Notes: a model not told the origin generated them from the sequence alone. A DNA stretch of 64,000 bases from Peribacillus sp. FSL E2-0218 (GCF_037992945.1 NZ_CP150304.1:1925501-1989500), one strand, 5' to 3'; shown: positions 24,510-33,131, numbered from the stretch's first letter. A program made the numbers and translations.

Positions 24510-25960
24510 AATCTATTATATCAGTAGCCACCCCTACTTGTAGAAACATGTTTGAGGCTGGTTGGGACGCAGATCTCGTATAACAAGCGAAGCTATGACA
24601 CTACATGGAGAGGACTAGGGGTACTGGTTAGTAAGTAGAGGAGGAAAAAACAATGAATCCAGTTGTTGGTCTGGATGTGGCAAAAGGAGAGAGCCAAGTT
24701 CAGGCATTTTTAGATCAATCTAAACCGTATGGAAATAGCTTTTCGATGAAGCATATCAAAGAGGAGTTAGATCATTTTATAGATTTTTTAAAGGAGGTTG
24801 AAGAAGTGACAGGGCAGATGCCTAAGGTCATTTTAGAATCTACAGGGCACTATCATACTCCTGCTATTCAATACTTGGAGGAACAAGGGATTCTATATAT
24901 CTTACTAAATCCGATTATCTTTTATCAGGCAAAGAAAACCAGTTTACGGAAGGTAAAAACAGACGCTATCGATGCGTATCAGTTGTGTGTGCTGTATTAC
25001 AAAGAGGATTTAGAACCTCATAAGATTAGAGGAATTCAGTGAGTAGACCTTCGGAATTTGTCCAGACAACAGGAAATCGTAACGAATATGTATGTGGAAG
25101 CTAAACTTCAGTTTCACACCATTTTAGATCAAGTGTTTCCTGAATACCGGAAGGTTTTTGGGGATCTATATTCAAGGGTTTCCTTATTGATATTAAAGGA
25201 ATATCCCACTTCAGAGGCGGTATTAGCAGCCGGAGAAAGTAAACTAGCAGAGAGTGTTATAGAGTTCTGTCCTAGCCGATCGGGTCAATGGGCATGGGAA
25301 AAAGCAAAAAAAATAATGGACTCCGCGTCTCGAAATCCATTTCAAATAAACGTGTATCAAAGTCACGTAATCAATCTTCGTATGTATATTGAGTTGCTTT
25401 TTCATTACCAGGGACACCTCTCTGAGTTGGAAGATCGTATAGTGGCCCTGGCAAATGAACTGGAAGAATATAAGATCATCCAATCGATTCCCGGTATCGG
25501 AGAAAAAATCGCAGCCACGATTATCTCTGAGATTGGTGAAATCGATCGGTTTAATCACCCGAAAAAACTAGTTGCCTTCGCTGGAGTAGATCCAAGTGTT
25601 CACTCATCGGGTAAGTTTACGGCAACCATTAATCGTATTACTAAAAGAGGTTCGAGCAGACTACGTCATTCTCTGTATCTTGCCGTACTATGTGGCATAA
25701 GAAGTTCAAGGAACAAAAAGCTTAAAGCCTTCTATGATAAGAAAAAATCAGAAGGAAAACCAGCCAAAGTGTCAATCGTTGCCTGTATGAATAAGTTGCT
25801 TCATTGGATTTACGCTTTATTAAAGAGAAAAGAAGCATTCCTAGATTTAGCCTGATTAACGATTTTGTGAAACAGAGAAAAATCCTTCCAAAAGGGTTTT
25901 GGAGGGTTATTTGTCATGAACAAAAATAGTATATCATAAGGGAAATGAAAATTTCAGAGA
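24510..25960 (+). mobile_element. IS110-family element (ends not defined)
   Basis: The transposase frame (24653-25855) is preceded by ~140 nt of noncoding DNA with potential stems and followed by ~100 nt. IS110 elements lack terminal inverted repeats, so the ends cannot be fixed by eye. In this family the noncoding end carries a bridge RNA that pairs with target and donor; 24510-24652 is the candidate here. CCCCTACTTGTA occurs at 24388 and again at ~24532, which may mark target-related sequence. Confidence 0.55.
24653..25855 (+). pseudogene. IS110-family transposase, interrupted by one nonsense codon
   Basis: The DEDD catalytic set is visible: VGLDVAKG (D), ILESTGHYH (E) and KTDAIDA (two D). 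The C-terminal half has the IPGIGEKIAATI motif and RGSSRLRHSLY around the expected serine. A single in-frame TGA at 25040-25042 separates the halves; the reading frame does not change across it, and the residues after it (VDLRNLSRQQ) continue the family pattern. The first half carries RuvC-like residues and the second the serine part, so neither half alone should work. A ribosome site GAGGAGG precedes the ATG. Confidence 0.88.
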
Positions 25961-26035
25961 AAAATATTGACTTCCTATTAGCTGGTTTAGTTCCATAGGG
26001 CGTAAAGGAAGACCACAATAAGTGGTTTCAGTTTG

Positions 26036-26085
26036 TAGACAAAAGGGGTTCGGAATTAAAAAATTCCGAACCCCTTTTGAAATTC
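26036..26085 (-). terminator. Transposase terminator
   Basis: AAAAGGGGTTCGGAATT and AATTCCGAACCCCTTTT form a perfect 17-bp stem with a 4-nt A loop. It follows the transposase stop on the minus strand and may insulate the element from outside transcription in both directions. Confidence 0.8.
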
Positions 26086-26137
26086 CTTTGAAATTTTGAC
26101 CAAAGGTTACGAGATTTGGGCTCTTCGAGCCACTATG

Positions 26138-27496
26138 TTAAGCCGTTTTAGGACCTTGCCATGTCCAAGTGGCCATCTTCTTTACATTCATGGCAGCGAA
26201 AGTAAGCATCGCCTGCATCGACAATTTTTTAAGTCCCCTTAAAGTAGTCCAACGCATACCATGCTTTTCTTTTGCATCTGCGAATACACGCTCAATCGTT
26301 TCTTTGCGTTTCGCATATATAGGTTTTACCTCTTGATGATGACGCAGATGATCTGCTTCTTCCACATATGCTTGCCAGATATGCCGTGTCACTACTTTTT
26401 GATGGTCTTTGCTTTCCGTACACCGTGATAAAAATGAGCATGTTGCACAAATTTGTTTGGGCGATTTGTACTCGCGATAGCCCTCTTTATTTGTTGTTGA
26501 GTACTTTAAAGTTTCTCCCGAAGGGCAAAGGTAACAATCAAAGTGTTCATCGTAAACATAGTCATGTTTGCGAAAGAATCCTTCTTTTGTACGAGGACGT
26601 GTATAGGGTAAAGCAGGTGTGATTTCTTTGTTAAATAGGTAGCTTGTAATCGCTGGTGTTTTATAAGCTGCATCTGCGGCAACTGCTTCTGGTTTTCCAA
26701 CTTTCTCAATCACTTGCTCAACAAGTGGCTCCAAAATATGACTGTCATGTGTATTACCAGGTGTTACAATCGTTCCCAATACAAAACCGTTGCCGTCTGC
26801 GGCCGCATGGAATGAATAGGCAAACTGTTTTGTTCGTTCATCTTTCACATAGTAGCCACTCTCAGGATCCGTAGTACTTTCTTTAATTGCTTTGGTTTCT
26901 TCCTTATCAAATTTATCTGGTGGAAAAGGCTTCTTTCCATGGTTTTCACGATCTTGATTGATTTCTTCTTGAAGACGTCCTTGATACGCTCGTGTTTCTT
27001 TACGAACGATTTTCTTTTCAAATTTCCGTTTATTCGCACTGGCTTTCACATGTGTGGAATCCACGAAAACGTGTTCTACACTTATTAACTTTTTATTAGC
27101 AGCTGTCATTAAAATGCGACAGAAAATCTGTTCAAACAGGTCTGTATCTTTAAAGCGTCGCTCATAATTTTTTCCGAACGTAGAGAAATGAGGTACTTTA
27201 TCATGGAAACCATAGCCTAAGAACCAACGGTAAGCCATATTGGTTTCAACTTCTTCAATCGTTTTACGCATGGAACGAATACCGAAGGTATATTGAATGA
27301 GAGTCAGTTTAACTAAAATAACTGGATCAATACTTGGGCGTCCTACCTCTGAGTACATATCTTTCACCAAGTCATAAATGAAAGTGAAGTCAATGGCAGC
27401 CTCCATTTTACGAACCAAATGGTTCGGTGGCACCAGTTGATCTAAAGTAATCATTTCAAGTTGATCTCGCTGAATAGAATCATGTTTAGAAAGCAT
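26138..27496 (-). CDS. IS1182-family transposase
   Basis: About 452 aa, apparently intact. The start is the ATG at 27496 behind GAGGTGATG; the frame is open to 27505. DDE transposase features: HVFVDSTHVKASANK (first D), the EAVAADAAYKTP segment (second D) and RKETIERVFADAKEKHGMRWTTLRG (E). The N-terminal SKHDS..RDQLEMITLDQLVP..HLVRK block and a CxxC-bearing segment (CYLCPSGE, CATCSFLSRC) are typical of the family. Confidence 0.93.
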   Translation of the reverse strand: MLSKHDSIQRDQLEMITLDQLVPPNHLVRKMEAAIDFTFIYDLVKDMYSEVGRPSIDPVILVKLTLIQYTFGIRSMRKTIEEVETNMAYRWFLGYGFHDKVPHFSTFGKNYERRFKDTDLFEQIFCRILMTAANKKLISVEHVFVDSTHVKASANKRKFEKKIVRKETRAYQGRLQEEINQDRENHGKKPFPPDKFDKEETKAIKESTTDPESGYYVKDERTKQFAYSFHAAADGNGFVLGTIVTPGNTHDSHILEPLVEQVIEKVGKPEAVAADAAYKTPAITSYLFNKEITPALPYTRPRTKEGFFRKHDYVYDEHFDCYLCPSGETLKYSTTNKEGYREYKSPKQICATCSFLSRCTESKDHQKVVTRHIWQAYVEEADHLRHHQEVKPIYAKRKETIERVFADAKEKHGMRWTTLRGLKKLSMQAMLTFAAMNVKKMATWTWQGPKTA

Positions 27497-27580
27497 CCTC
27501 ATCACCTCAAGTTTTAATACTTCAATTTTAAAACAAAAATGACTCCAGTCAAAAGTGTTCTATCTAAAAGGTAAGACAAA

Positions 27581-27703
27581 GTTGATTGGAGCGGGTGTTC
27601 GAGACTCCTGCGGGAAAAGCGCGTCTAGGGGAGACCCCGCAGGCAAAGCCGAGGAGGCTCCCCGACCGCCCGCGGAAAGCGAGTGCCTGGAGTGGAAATC
27701 AAC
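27581..27703. repeat. 123-bp structured GC-rich repeat
   Basis: It begins GTTGATT and ends AATCAAC, an inverted repeat. Inside, CCTGCGGG pairs with CCCGCAGG, and GAGGAGGCTCCCC and the CCGCCCGCGG block add further stems. It is much richer in GC than its surroundings. Elements of this type recur between genes in many Bacillaceae genomes; a role is not established. No reading frame in it looks coding. Confidence 0.7.
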
Positions 27704-27728
27704 GTCTAAATTGTACAGGCCATAAAAA

Positions 27729-27792
27729 TAGACAAACTCGATTTTCATCGAGTTTGTCTACAGTCTGAGACCACAATAAGTGGTCTCTCTTT
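27729..27792 (+). terminator. Tandem hairpins beside the structured repeat
   Basis: TAGACAAACTCGAT and ATCGAGTTTGTCTA form a perfect 14-bp stem with loop TTTC (27729-27760). A second stem GAGACCAC / GTGGTCTC follows at 27767-27787, with TCTTTT after it. The second resembles the prophage hairpin at 6667. Confidence 0.65.
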
Positions 27793-27849
27793 TATTTGTT
27801 CAAAAATCAACATTTATCTAGCCCGAACTTAATCGGGGAAGGATTTTTT

Positions 27850-27896
27850 TTGCCTTACGCAAGAATGTTTGTTCGTATATAATGATTAAAAAGGAG
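27850..27896 (+). promoter_or_regulatory. Second SOS-type promoter cassette
   Basis: CCTTACGC, then a LexA-like GAATGTTTGTTC (27863-27874), then TATAAT (27878-27883) and AAGGAG. The order and spacing match the cassette in front of the broken yolD at 20930. The ATG at 27882 lies inside this -10 box, so it cannot be the start of a transcript made here. Confidence 0.5.
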
Positions 27897-28271
27897 ATTT
27901 TTGTTGGAGGAGGTCAAGATGTAGATTTTCCGCAAAATGGTCCTACTAGCTCGGGTGGTATTGTACGGGCTACTGTCGATTCATTTACTTTGTCTGCAAT
28001 TGGTATTTATCAGGTCTTTTTTCAGGTAAGTGTGAGCGAACCGGGCCAACTGATTTTAACCCTCAATGGTATTGATCTACCCTATACGGTAGTCGGTCGA
28101 GCCACCGGTACTTCTCAAATAGTAGGAGTGGCTCTAGTTCATACTTCAGTCATTAATTCAATACTGACTGTAAGAAATCCTGCTGGCAATTCCCCGGCAC
28201 TGACCATCACTCCTCTTGCTGGAGGAACAAGACCTGTTTCAGCACACCTTGTCATTACACGACTTCAATAG
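27882..28271 (+). pseudogene. BclA-like exosporium C-terminal domain fragment
   Basis: 129 codons with the beta-jellyroll pattern of BclA C-terminal domains: an opening GGGQDVDFPQNGPTSSG, a central FTLSAIGIYQVFFQVSV and LILTLNGI, and a closing SAHLVITRLQ. The collagen-like Gly-X-Y region that should precede it is missing, and no start codon with a ribosome site exists in frame. A yolD-type promoter sits where the lost part should be, so this looks like a rearrangement product. Confidence 0.7.
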
Positions 28272-28387
28272 ATTGGGAGGAAAGGGGAGTAACCTGATTT
28301 ATTTAGGAAATATTTTTTAGTTTAGTAGTTGAAGTGAAAAAGACCATTCTGCAACTAACTTATCGGTTGGGTAAATTGTAAAGGATG

Positions 28388-28409
28388 CACAAAAAAAAGA
28401 CCCAAATAA
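28388..28409 (+). terminator. Left arm of a terminator split by an IS
   Basis: CAC-A8-GACC at 28388-28402 is the exact complement of GGTC-T8-GTG at 29854-29868. Removing the IS and one target copy restores a 15-bp stem with a 10-nt loop. Confidence 0.7.
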
Positions 28410-28462
28410 TGAACTGCACCCCAATTGTTAGACAATATCTAACAATTGGAGGTGCAGTTTTT

Positions 28463-28972
28463 TTGACTAAATATACGATGGATGAAAAATTACATGCAGT
28501 TTTAGAGTACTTGGAAGGGAAAAAATCCTATAAATCCATTGCACAAGAAAGAAATGTAGGTTTATCCCCTCTGAAAGGATGGGTCGCTCGCTATCTTGAA
28601 CATGGGATGGAAGGACTTGCTTCATCCTATACAAATTACACTCTGCCCTTTAAACTAGAGGTACTTACATATATGAACGAAAATAGGGCATCGATCAGCG
28701 AGACCGCTGTACACTATAACCTTCCTTCCGATTCTATACTTTGGAATTGGGCAAATCAGTTGAAGGAAGGAGGTATAGACGCCCTTAAACCAAAGAAAAA
28801 GGGGCGTCTATCCATGAAAAAAGAAACCAAGAAAACATCGCCAGCTAAAGGCTCTCAAGAAGCACTTCTTGCAGAATTAGAATACTTACGTGCAGAGAAT
28901 GCCTATCTAAAAAAGTTGAATGCCTTAGTTCAAGAAAAGGAAGCCCTACAAAGAAAGAAAAAGCGACAGTAG
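28463..28972 (+). CDS. IS3-family OrfA (helix-turn-helix DNA-binding protein)
   Basis: 169 aa from a TTG at 28463 behind GGAGGTG; the frame is open further left but leaves the element. Two helix-turn-helix units ([21 protein letters not shown] and [19 protein letters not shown]) bind the ends. A Leu-rich helix ([21 protein letters not shown]) allows pairing with OrfB. The frame ends in a run GAAAAAG (28957-28963), the probable -1 slip site that yields OrfAB. Confidence 0.88.
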   Translation: MTKYTMDEKLHAVLEYLEGKKSYKSIAQERNVGLSPLKGWVARYLEHGMEGLASSYTNYTLPFKLEVLTYMNENRASISETAVHYNLPSDSILWNWANQLKEGGIDALKPKKKGRLSMKKETKKTSPAKGSQEALLAELEYLRAENAYLKKLNALVQEKEALQRKKKRQ

Positions 28973-29025
28973 TCCATGAACTAAGGAAACAATTTAATTT
29001 ACATCTACTTCTATCCATTTCTAAC

Positions 29026-29811
29026 ATGGCACGGAGTACATACTATTATTGGGTAAACGCCTTCGGGCGTGAGGATAAATACACAGAAATTAAATCCCTT
29101 ATCGAAGAGATTTTCCATACGCATAAAGGACGTTATGGGTATCGACGCATCACCCTAGAATTACGTAACCGAGGTGCTCACATCAATCATAAAACAGTTC
29201 TCCGATTGATGAATGAACTAGGATTGAAGTCTTTGGTTCGCATGAAGAAATACCGTTCTTACAAAGGGAAAATCGGTAAGATTGCACCCAACATTTTAGC
29301 ACGTGATTTTAAGGCGGAAAAGTCCAATGAAAAGTGGGTAACAGACGTCACAGAATTCCATCTAGCTGGGGAGAAACTATATTTATCGGCCATTCTTGAT
29401 CTGTTTAATGGAGAAATCATCGCCTTTAATATGGAATCTCGGCCTGTTTATCCACTCGTTTCTAAAATGCTGGATAAAGCTTTTGACCGCTTGGAATCGA
29501 AAGATTCACCCATTCTTCATTCAGATCAGGGCTGGCATTACCAAATGAAACAATACTCTCATAAATTGAAAAGACATAACATTACACAAATCATGTCCCG
29601 TAAGGGAAATTGTCTCGATAATGCGGTCATTGAAAACTTCTTTGGCCTATTAAAATCCGAGTTACTCTATCTTCAAGAATTTGAAAGCATGGTGCATTTC
29701 AAACAAGAGCTAGAAGAATATATCCATTACTACAATCATCAACGAATCAAGGTAAAATTAAAGGGGATGAGCCCAGTAGATTACCGGGTTCATGCCCTCA
29801 AGGCTGGCTAA
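29026..29811 (+). CDS. IS3-family OrfB (DDE integrase domain)
   Basis: 261 aa from the first ATG, but the frame is open upstream and is -1 relative to OrfA; reading from the slip at ~28963 gives [13 protein letters not shown] then [11 protein letters not shown], the expected family start. So the true product is an OrfAB fusion. Catalytic residues: WVTDVTEF (D), [11 protein letters not shown] (D) and [12 protein letters not shown] (E). It ends 35 nt before the right end. Confidence 0.9.
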   Translation: MARSTYYYWVNAFGREDKYTEIKSLIEEIFHTHKGRYGYRRITLELRNRGAHINHKTVLRLMNELGLKSLVRMKKYRSYKGKIGKIAPNILARDFKAEKSNEKWVTDVTEFHLAGEKLYLSAILDLFNGEIIAFNMESRPVYPLVSKMLDKAFDRLESKDSPILHSDQGWHYQMKQYSHKLKRHNITQIMSRKGNCLDNAVIENFFGLLKSELLYLQEFESMVHFKQELEEYIHYYNHQRIKVKLKGMSPVDYRVHALKAG

Positions 29812-29868
29812 TTAAATAACGTGTCTAACTTTTTGGGTTCACTTCAATAAAGTGGTCTTTTTTTTGTG

Positions 29869-30283
29869 TGAAAACAACATTAATGATTATTTATATGTAA
29901 ATTCTAACATGAATTTTTTTATTCACAGGATTCATCTGCTTTTTTTATCTCACCTTTATCCAGTATAATCCTCCCGTTTCAGTTTCGATGTAAAATGCAA
30001 ATCCTTCCATACAGGTCTAACTTTCCTTAACTAATTCCGTAATGTCATTTTACTCGTTATAAAGAATAAATCCTAAGGTGAATCCTCAAACTCTATAGAA
30101 AGGAAAAAGTACTTGTGAGGTGATTAGAAGTGTGGTATACACGTACATAACCAAGTCCTTACTCGTTTTGAGTAGGACCTATTTTTTCTTGAAGCTCTGT
30201 AAATGTGATGTTGAATTTCTTGATAAACTAAAGAGGCAGGTTGCTTTAAGGCAGATTACAAATAAAGTCGTTTAAGAAGGCAC
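29869..30283. other. Intergenic region with gene remnant and repeat copy B
   Basis: No intact gene. 30018-30068 matches the 3' end of the small gene at 22205 (shared TTCCGTAAT and ACTCGTTATAAA). 30153-30188 is a hairpin (AGTCCTTACTC / GAGTAGGACC) with T6, followed by TTGAATTTCTTGATAAACTAA, the second copy of the dispersed repeat seen at 24385. Confidence 0.5.
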
Positions 30284-30352
30284 TTGACAGCTACTATTGA
30301 AAAATTATACCTTAATTTTAGTCACTACATATATAGTTACTAAAATTAAGGT
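30284..30352 (+). promoter_or_regulatory. Promoter and 44-bp palindromic operator of the EamA gene
   Basis: TTGACA at 30284-30289 and TATACC at 30306-30311 (16-nt spacer) form a promoter. A near-perfect 44-bp palindrome (30309-30352, arms ACCTTAATTTTAGT and ACTAAAATTAAGGT, with inner arms CACTA/TAGT) covers the end of the -10 box and the likely start of transcription. It is an excellent candidate repressor site; the repressor is not encoded next to it. Confidence 0.65.
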
Positions 30353-30371
30353 TCAGGAGGTGAGGTCTGGA

Positions 30372-31313
30372 ATGAATAAAACCTTAGATAAATATCAACA
30401 GAATGCAAAAACAAAAATAGGAAGCAGTATATATCTATATGCTTCTATAGTTGCCGTGCTTTTATGGAGTACGTCGTTTGTTGCTACCAAAATAGCATAT
30501 ACTTCTTTTACACCACTTACACTAGGTGCAGCTCGTTTTGTTATTGCTGCTGTTATTTTAGGTATAATTCTTTTATGTAAAAAAGATAAAACAAAGCCAC
30601 CTATTAAAGATATAGGGTTAATGTCTGTTAGTGGGGTTTTAGGTACTACTATTTACTTTGGTTTGGAAAACATAGGAGTTGAAATAACTACAGCATCTAA
30701 TGCTGCAATTATTGTAGCATCTTATCCTGCTATAACAGCGCTAATAGAGTTTCTTTTTTATAGAATAAAAATCCCTTGGATAAAGGGCCTTGGAATAGCA
30801 ATAGCCATGTTTGGTGTTTTCCAAATATCGTACAACCCTCAAAGTCAAGAAGGCGAACAACAACTAATTGGGAATATCATATTAATTGTTGCAGGTTTTG
30901 TTTTTGCTTTTTATAACTTTACAACCCGTAAAGTCGTAAAAAAATATTCCATGATTACTATTTCTTTTTATCAAACTGTAGCAGGAGCGATTACTTTTAT
31001 TCCACTAGCTTTTATAGAGAAATCTAGTTGGAAGATACCAAGTATGGAATCCTTTCTAATGTTGCTATATTTAGGGATATTCTGTTCGGTTATAGCATTC
31101 TTATTATATAACTATGGATTACGCAAATTATCTTCTAGTTCTGCCGTTACCTTAATGAACCTCGTGCCTATTTTTGGTGTGCTATTTTCAGTAATCATTC
31201 TTCATGAAGTTGTGCGAATAAGTCAAGTTATTGGTGGAATAATTGTAATACTAGGTGTGGTTTTAAGTGTCAGAGAAACAAATCAAAGTCAGACTGGGAG
31301 CAATAGAAATTGA
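30372..31313 (+). CDS. EamA-family (DMT) exporter
   Basis: 313 aa from the ATG at 30372 with AGGAGGT at 30355-30361. Ten hydrophobic segments in two homologous EamA halves (each with a conserved 'A..F...' entry and a Pro-rich loop, for example TAITAL..FLFYRI and the second-half LSSSSAVTLMNLVPIFGV). Members export amino acids, purines or drugs. The palindrome over its promoter points to substrate-induced expression. Confidence 0.88.
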   Translation: MNKTLDKYQQNAKTKIGSSIYLYASIVAVLLWSTSFVATKIAYTSFTPLTLGAARFVIAAVILGIILLCKKDKTKPPIKDIGLMSVSGVLGTTIYFGLENIGVEITTASNAAIIVASYPAITALIEFLFYRIKIPWIKGLGIAIAMFGVFQISYNPQSQEGEQQLIGNIILIVAGFVFAFYNFTTRKVVKKYSMITISFYQTVAGAITFIPLAFIEKSSWKIPSMESFLMLLYLGIFCSVIAFLLYNYGLRKLSSSSAVTLMNLVPIFGVLFSVIILHEVVRISQVIGGIIVILGVVLSVRETNQSQTGSNRN

Positions 31314-31987
31314 ATTTCAAAAAGAAAATAGTTGTTATTCTTCTATAATCTACCTGCCTGGCCATGTTACCATCAAAATAATGCAGCCCAGAATGGTTCA
31401 TTTACTAATAGTTTGTGAAATATTGCCTTTAAACTAAGGGTGCGTTAGTTCCATAAGGCAGATCAACAATAAGCTTTAACAAAGCATTTGTTTTAAAACT
31501 TAGACTTAACCTTCTTAACTATCTCAGGAATAGCAACTACTTCGCTATAAATCACCTGATCAATTAGACATACCGCATAACTACTTTTATTTTTACTGGA
31601 GGTTACCAAATTCACCTTTTATTAAGGGTATGACTTTTAATCTATTAGTTCTAATTAAGCGGAATCGTGTGGTAAGCCTAGGGTGTTCTATTGCTAACAA
31701 AGTTTTTTTAACTGAGTTTTTTTAGACGTCTATCAAATGATAGGCGTTTTAATATACCGTTTTCCATTATTACACGTGTAAACTTCTGGTTGGTTACGCG
31801 ATCAGGTATTTATTTAGGGGGGGGGAGGTAAAAGAATTCAAGGATCGGGTACGATAAGTTATTAGATGAAAAATGGCTGCGTTATGAATGCTATTACGTA
31901 GGTGGGAAGTTTGAGTTATAATACGTTATTATAGGATAGTAAGAGAGCTTCTTGATTGAAATACAAAAAAAGGATGGGTGAGTAAGA
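31314..31987. other. Intergenic region with remnants
   Basis: No gene with a start. 31412-31480 carries part of the dispersed repeat (AACTAAGGGTGCGTTAGTTCC). 31500-31570 is a third degraded copy of the end of the gene at 22205. ACGTCTATCA / TGATAGGCGT (31726-31750) is a terminator-like hairpin. The 31848-31921 stretch reads YDKLLDEKWLRYECYYVGGKF, the end of a lost gene. A G9 run occurs at 31818. Confidence 0.5.
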
Positions 31988-32302
31988 ATGGCAATAGTTG
32001 ATGTAACGGTTATTCCTGTCGGTACACAAACTCCAAGTGTGAGCAGTTATGTGGCAGATATACAAAGAGTATTAAAGCAATATGAAAATAAGGGAGAGAT
32101 TCGATTTCAACTGACCCCCATGAATACGATCATTGAAGGCGAACTGCCAAAGTTATTTGAAGTGATTCAAGCGATGCACGAAGTACCTTTTGAAAAAGGT
32201 CTTGCTAGAGTTTGTACGAATATCCGTATCGATGACCGTCGTGATAAACAACGCAAGATGGAAGACAAAGTAAAGCGAGTGGAGGGCATGCTTGAAGAAT
32301 AA
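31988..32302 (+). CDS. yqgV: Thiamine-binding protein, MTH1187/YqgV family
   Basis: 104 aa, matching the family's full length. The opening VDVTVIPVGTQTPSVSSYVADIQRVL and the central RFQLTPMNTIIEGEL are typical; the fold is a small alpha/beta sandwich that binds thiamine or a related ligand in known structures. It has a ribosome site (GGATGGGTGAG) and its own terminator at 32433, so it is a single-gene unit. Confidence 0.88.
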   Translation: MAIVDVTVIPVGTQTPSVSSYVADIQRVLKQYENKGEIRFQLTPMNTIIEGELPKLFEVIQAMHEVPFEKGLARVCTNIRIDDRRDKQRKMEDKVKRVEGMLEE

Positions 32303-32432
32303 AAGCTGCTGTAAGTATTGGGGATAACAGTTACAGGTTATGAACAAAGCACTTAGGATAAGGCTTCAAAGGACTAAAGGAACTGGGAACTGAAAGAAAG
32401 AGTTTCAAATCTCTCCTGTTAGCATTTTACAT

Positions 32433-32478
32433 AAAAAAGCGGTGGAAGTTTAATCCTTAAACTTCCACCGCTTTTTTT
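32433..32478 (+). terminator. Terminator after yqgV
   Basis: AAAAAGCGGTGGAAGTTTAA and its exact complement flank TCC, ending in a T7 run. It lies ~130 nt past the stop and may work on both strands. Confidence 0.85.
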
Positions 32479-32690
32479 CGGCTTTTTGAATGTCTACCAT
32501 GTTGATATTCCTTGAACCATGCGGGAAGAACCGCCTTCAATTGCTGTTGCGGTTAGTATACCCGTGTATATCTATATTTTCATTTCCAGAGTTAAACCAT
32601 AATATTACGCCATTTGAAAATTAGATAGAAATGTTATAAACCTTGTTCCTATATCAAATGAAGTCTCCATACCGCCTTGATTCTCTAAAC

Positions 32691-33131
32691 CTATAAACGT
32701 TCTCCGAATAGTTCTATTTCTTCATTTGGGTGAAAGAGAGTAAATCCTTTTGAACAAAACACGAACCTTTTATTTACCTCGAACCCTGCTTTATTTAGTA
32801 TTTCAAGTGTTGCATGGGAATCCGTTCCTGCGTACCCGCAACTACATCCGGAGAGGTGAAGTTCATTCCCCTTTTTGTCGATAAGGATGAGACCGCTATC
32901 GATTTCTTTTGACATTTTTGCTATTTTAAAACGGTCAAATTGATCGTTAACTGCCTCGAACAACGAAATGCTTTTATTGTTTACGCCACGGTCTTCACCG
33001 TGATTTTTTATGACTAAAACCTCTCGCTCATATGGTTTCTTGTATAGATGGTACTTTTGGTAAGTGATGTCTTTTATTTTACATATAATGGGCGTAATAT
33101 GCTGTTTTCCATTTGTAGATTGATTAAACAT
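32691..33131 (-). CDS. Hypothetical protein with CSCG motif
   Basis: 146 aa. The N-terminal half is basic and beta-rich; the second half has HLSGCSCGYAGTDSHATLEIL, a Cys-x-Cys-Gly site followed by a His that could bind metal or an iron-sulphur group. I do not recognise the family. AGGAGTGGTGCA lies before the ATG. Confidence 0.55.
   Translation of the reverse strand: MFNQSTNGKQHITPIICKIKDITYQKYHLYKKPYEREVLVIKNHGEDRGVNNKSISLFEAVNDQFDRFKIAKMSKEIDSGLILIDKKGNELHLSGCSCGYAGTDSHATLEILNKAGFEVNKRFVFCSKGFTLFHPNEEIELFGERL

Larger units (their letters stand above)
26010..27786 (-). mobile_element. IS1182-family element with imperfect 34-bp end repeats
   Basis: 26010-26043 and the reverse complement of 27753-27786 align with few mismatches (AGACCAC..GTGGT.TCAG..TGTAGACAAA). 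The transposase lies between them on the minus strand. The 247 nt before the transposase start include a 123-bp structured repeat, so the right end could instead be the repeat's own border. The left end overlaps the transposase terminator. Confidence 0.5.
28410..29846 (+). mobile_element. IS3-family (IS150 group) element, 1437 bp
   Basis: The imperfect end repeats are TGAACTGCACCCCAA...GTTAGACA on the left and the complement of TGTCTAAC...GGGTTCACTTCA on the right. The 4-bp target ATAA occurs on both sides (28406-28409 and 29847-29850). Both genes look intact, so the element may be active and recent. A 12-bp perfect hairpin (28421-28449) sits at the left end. Confidence 0.85.
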
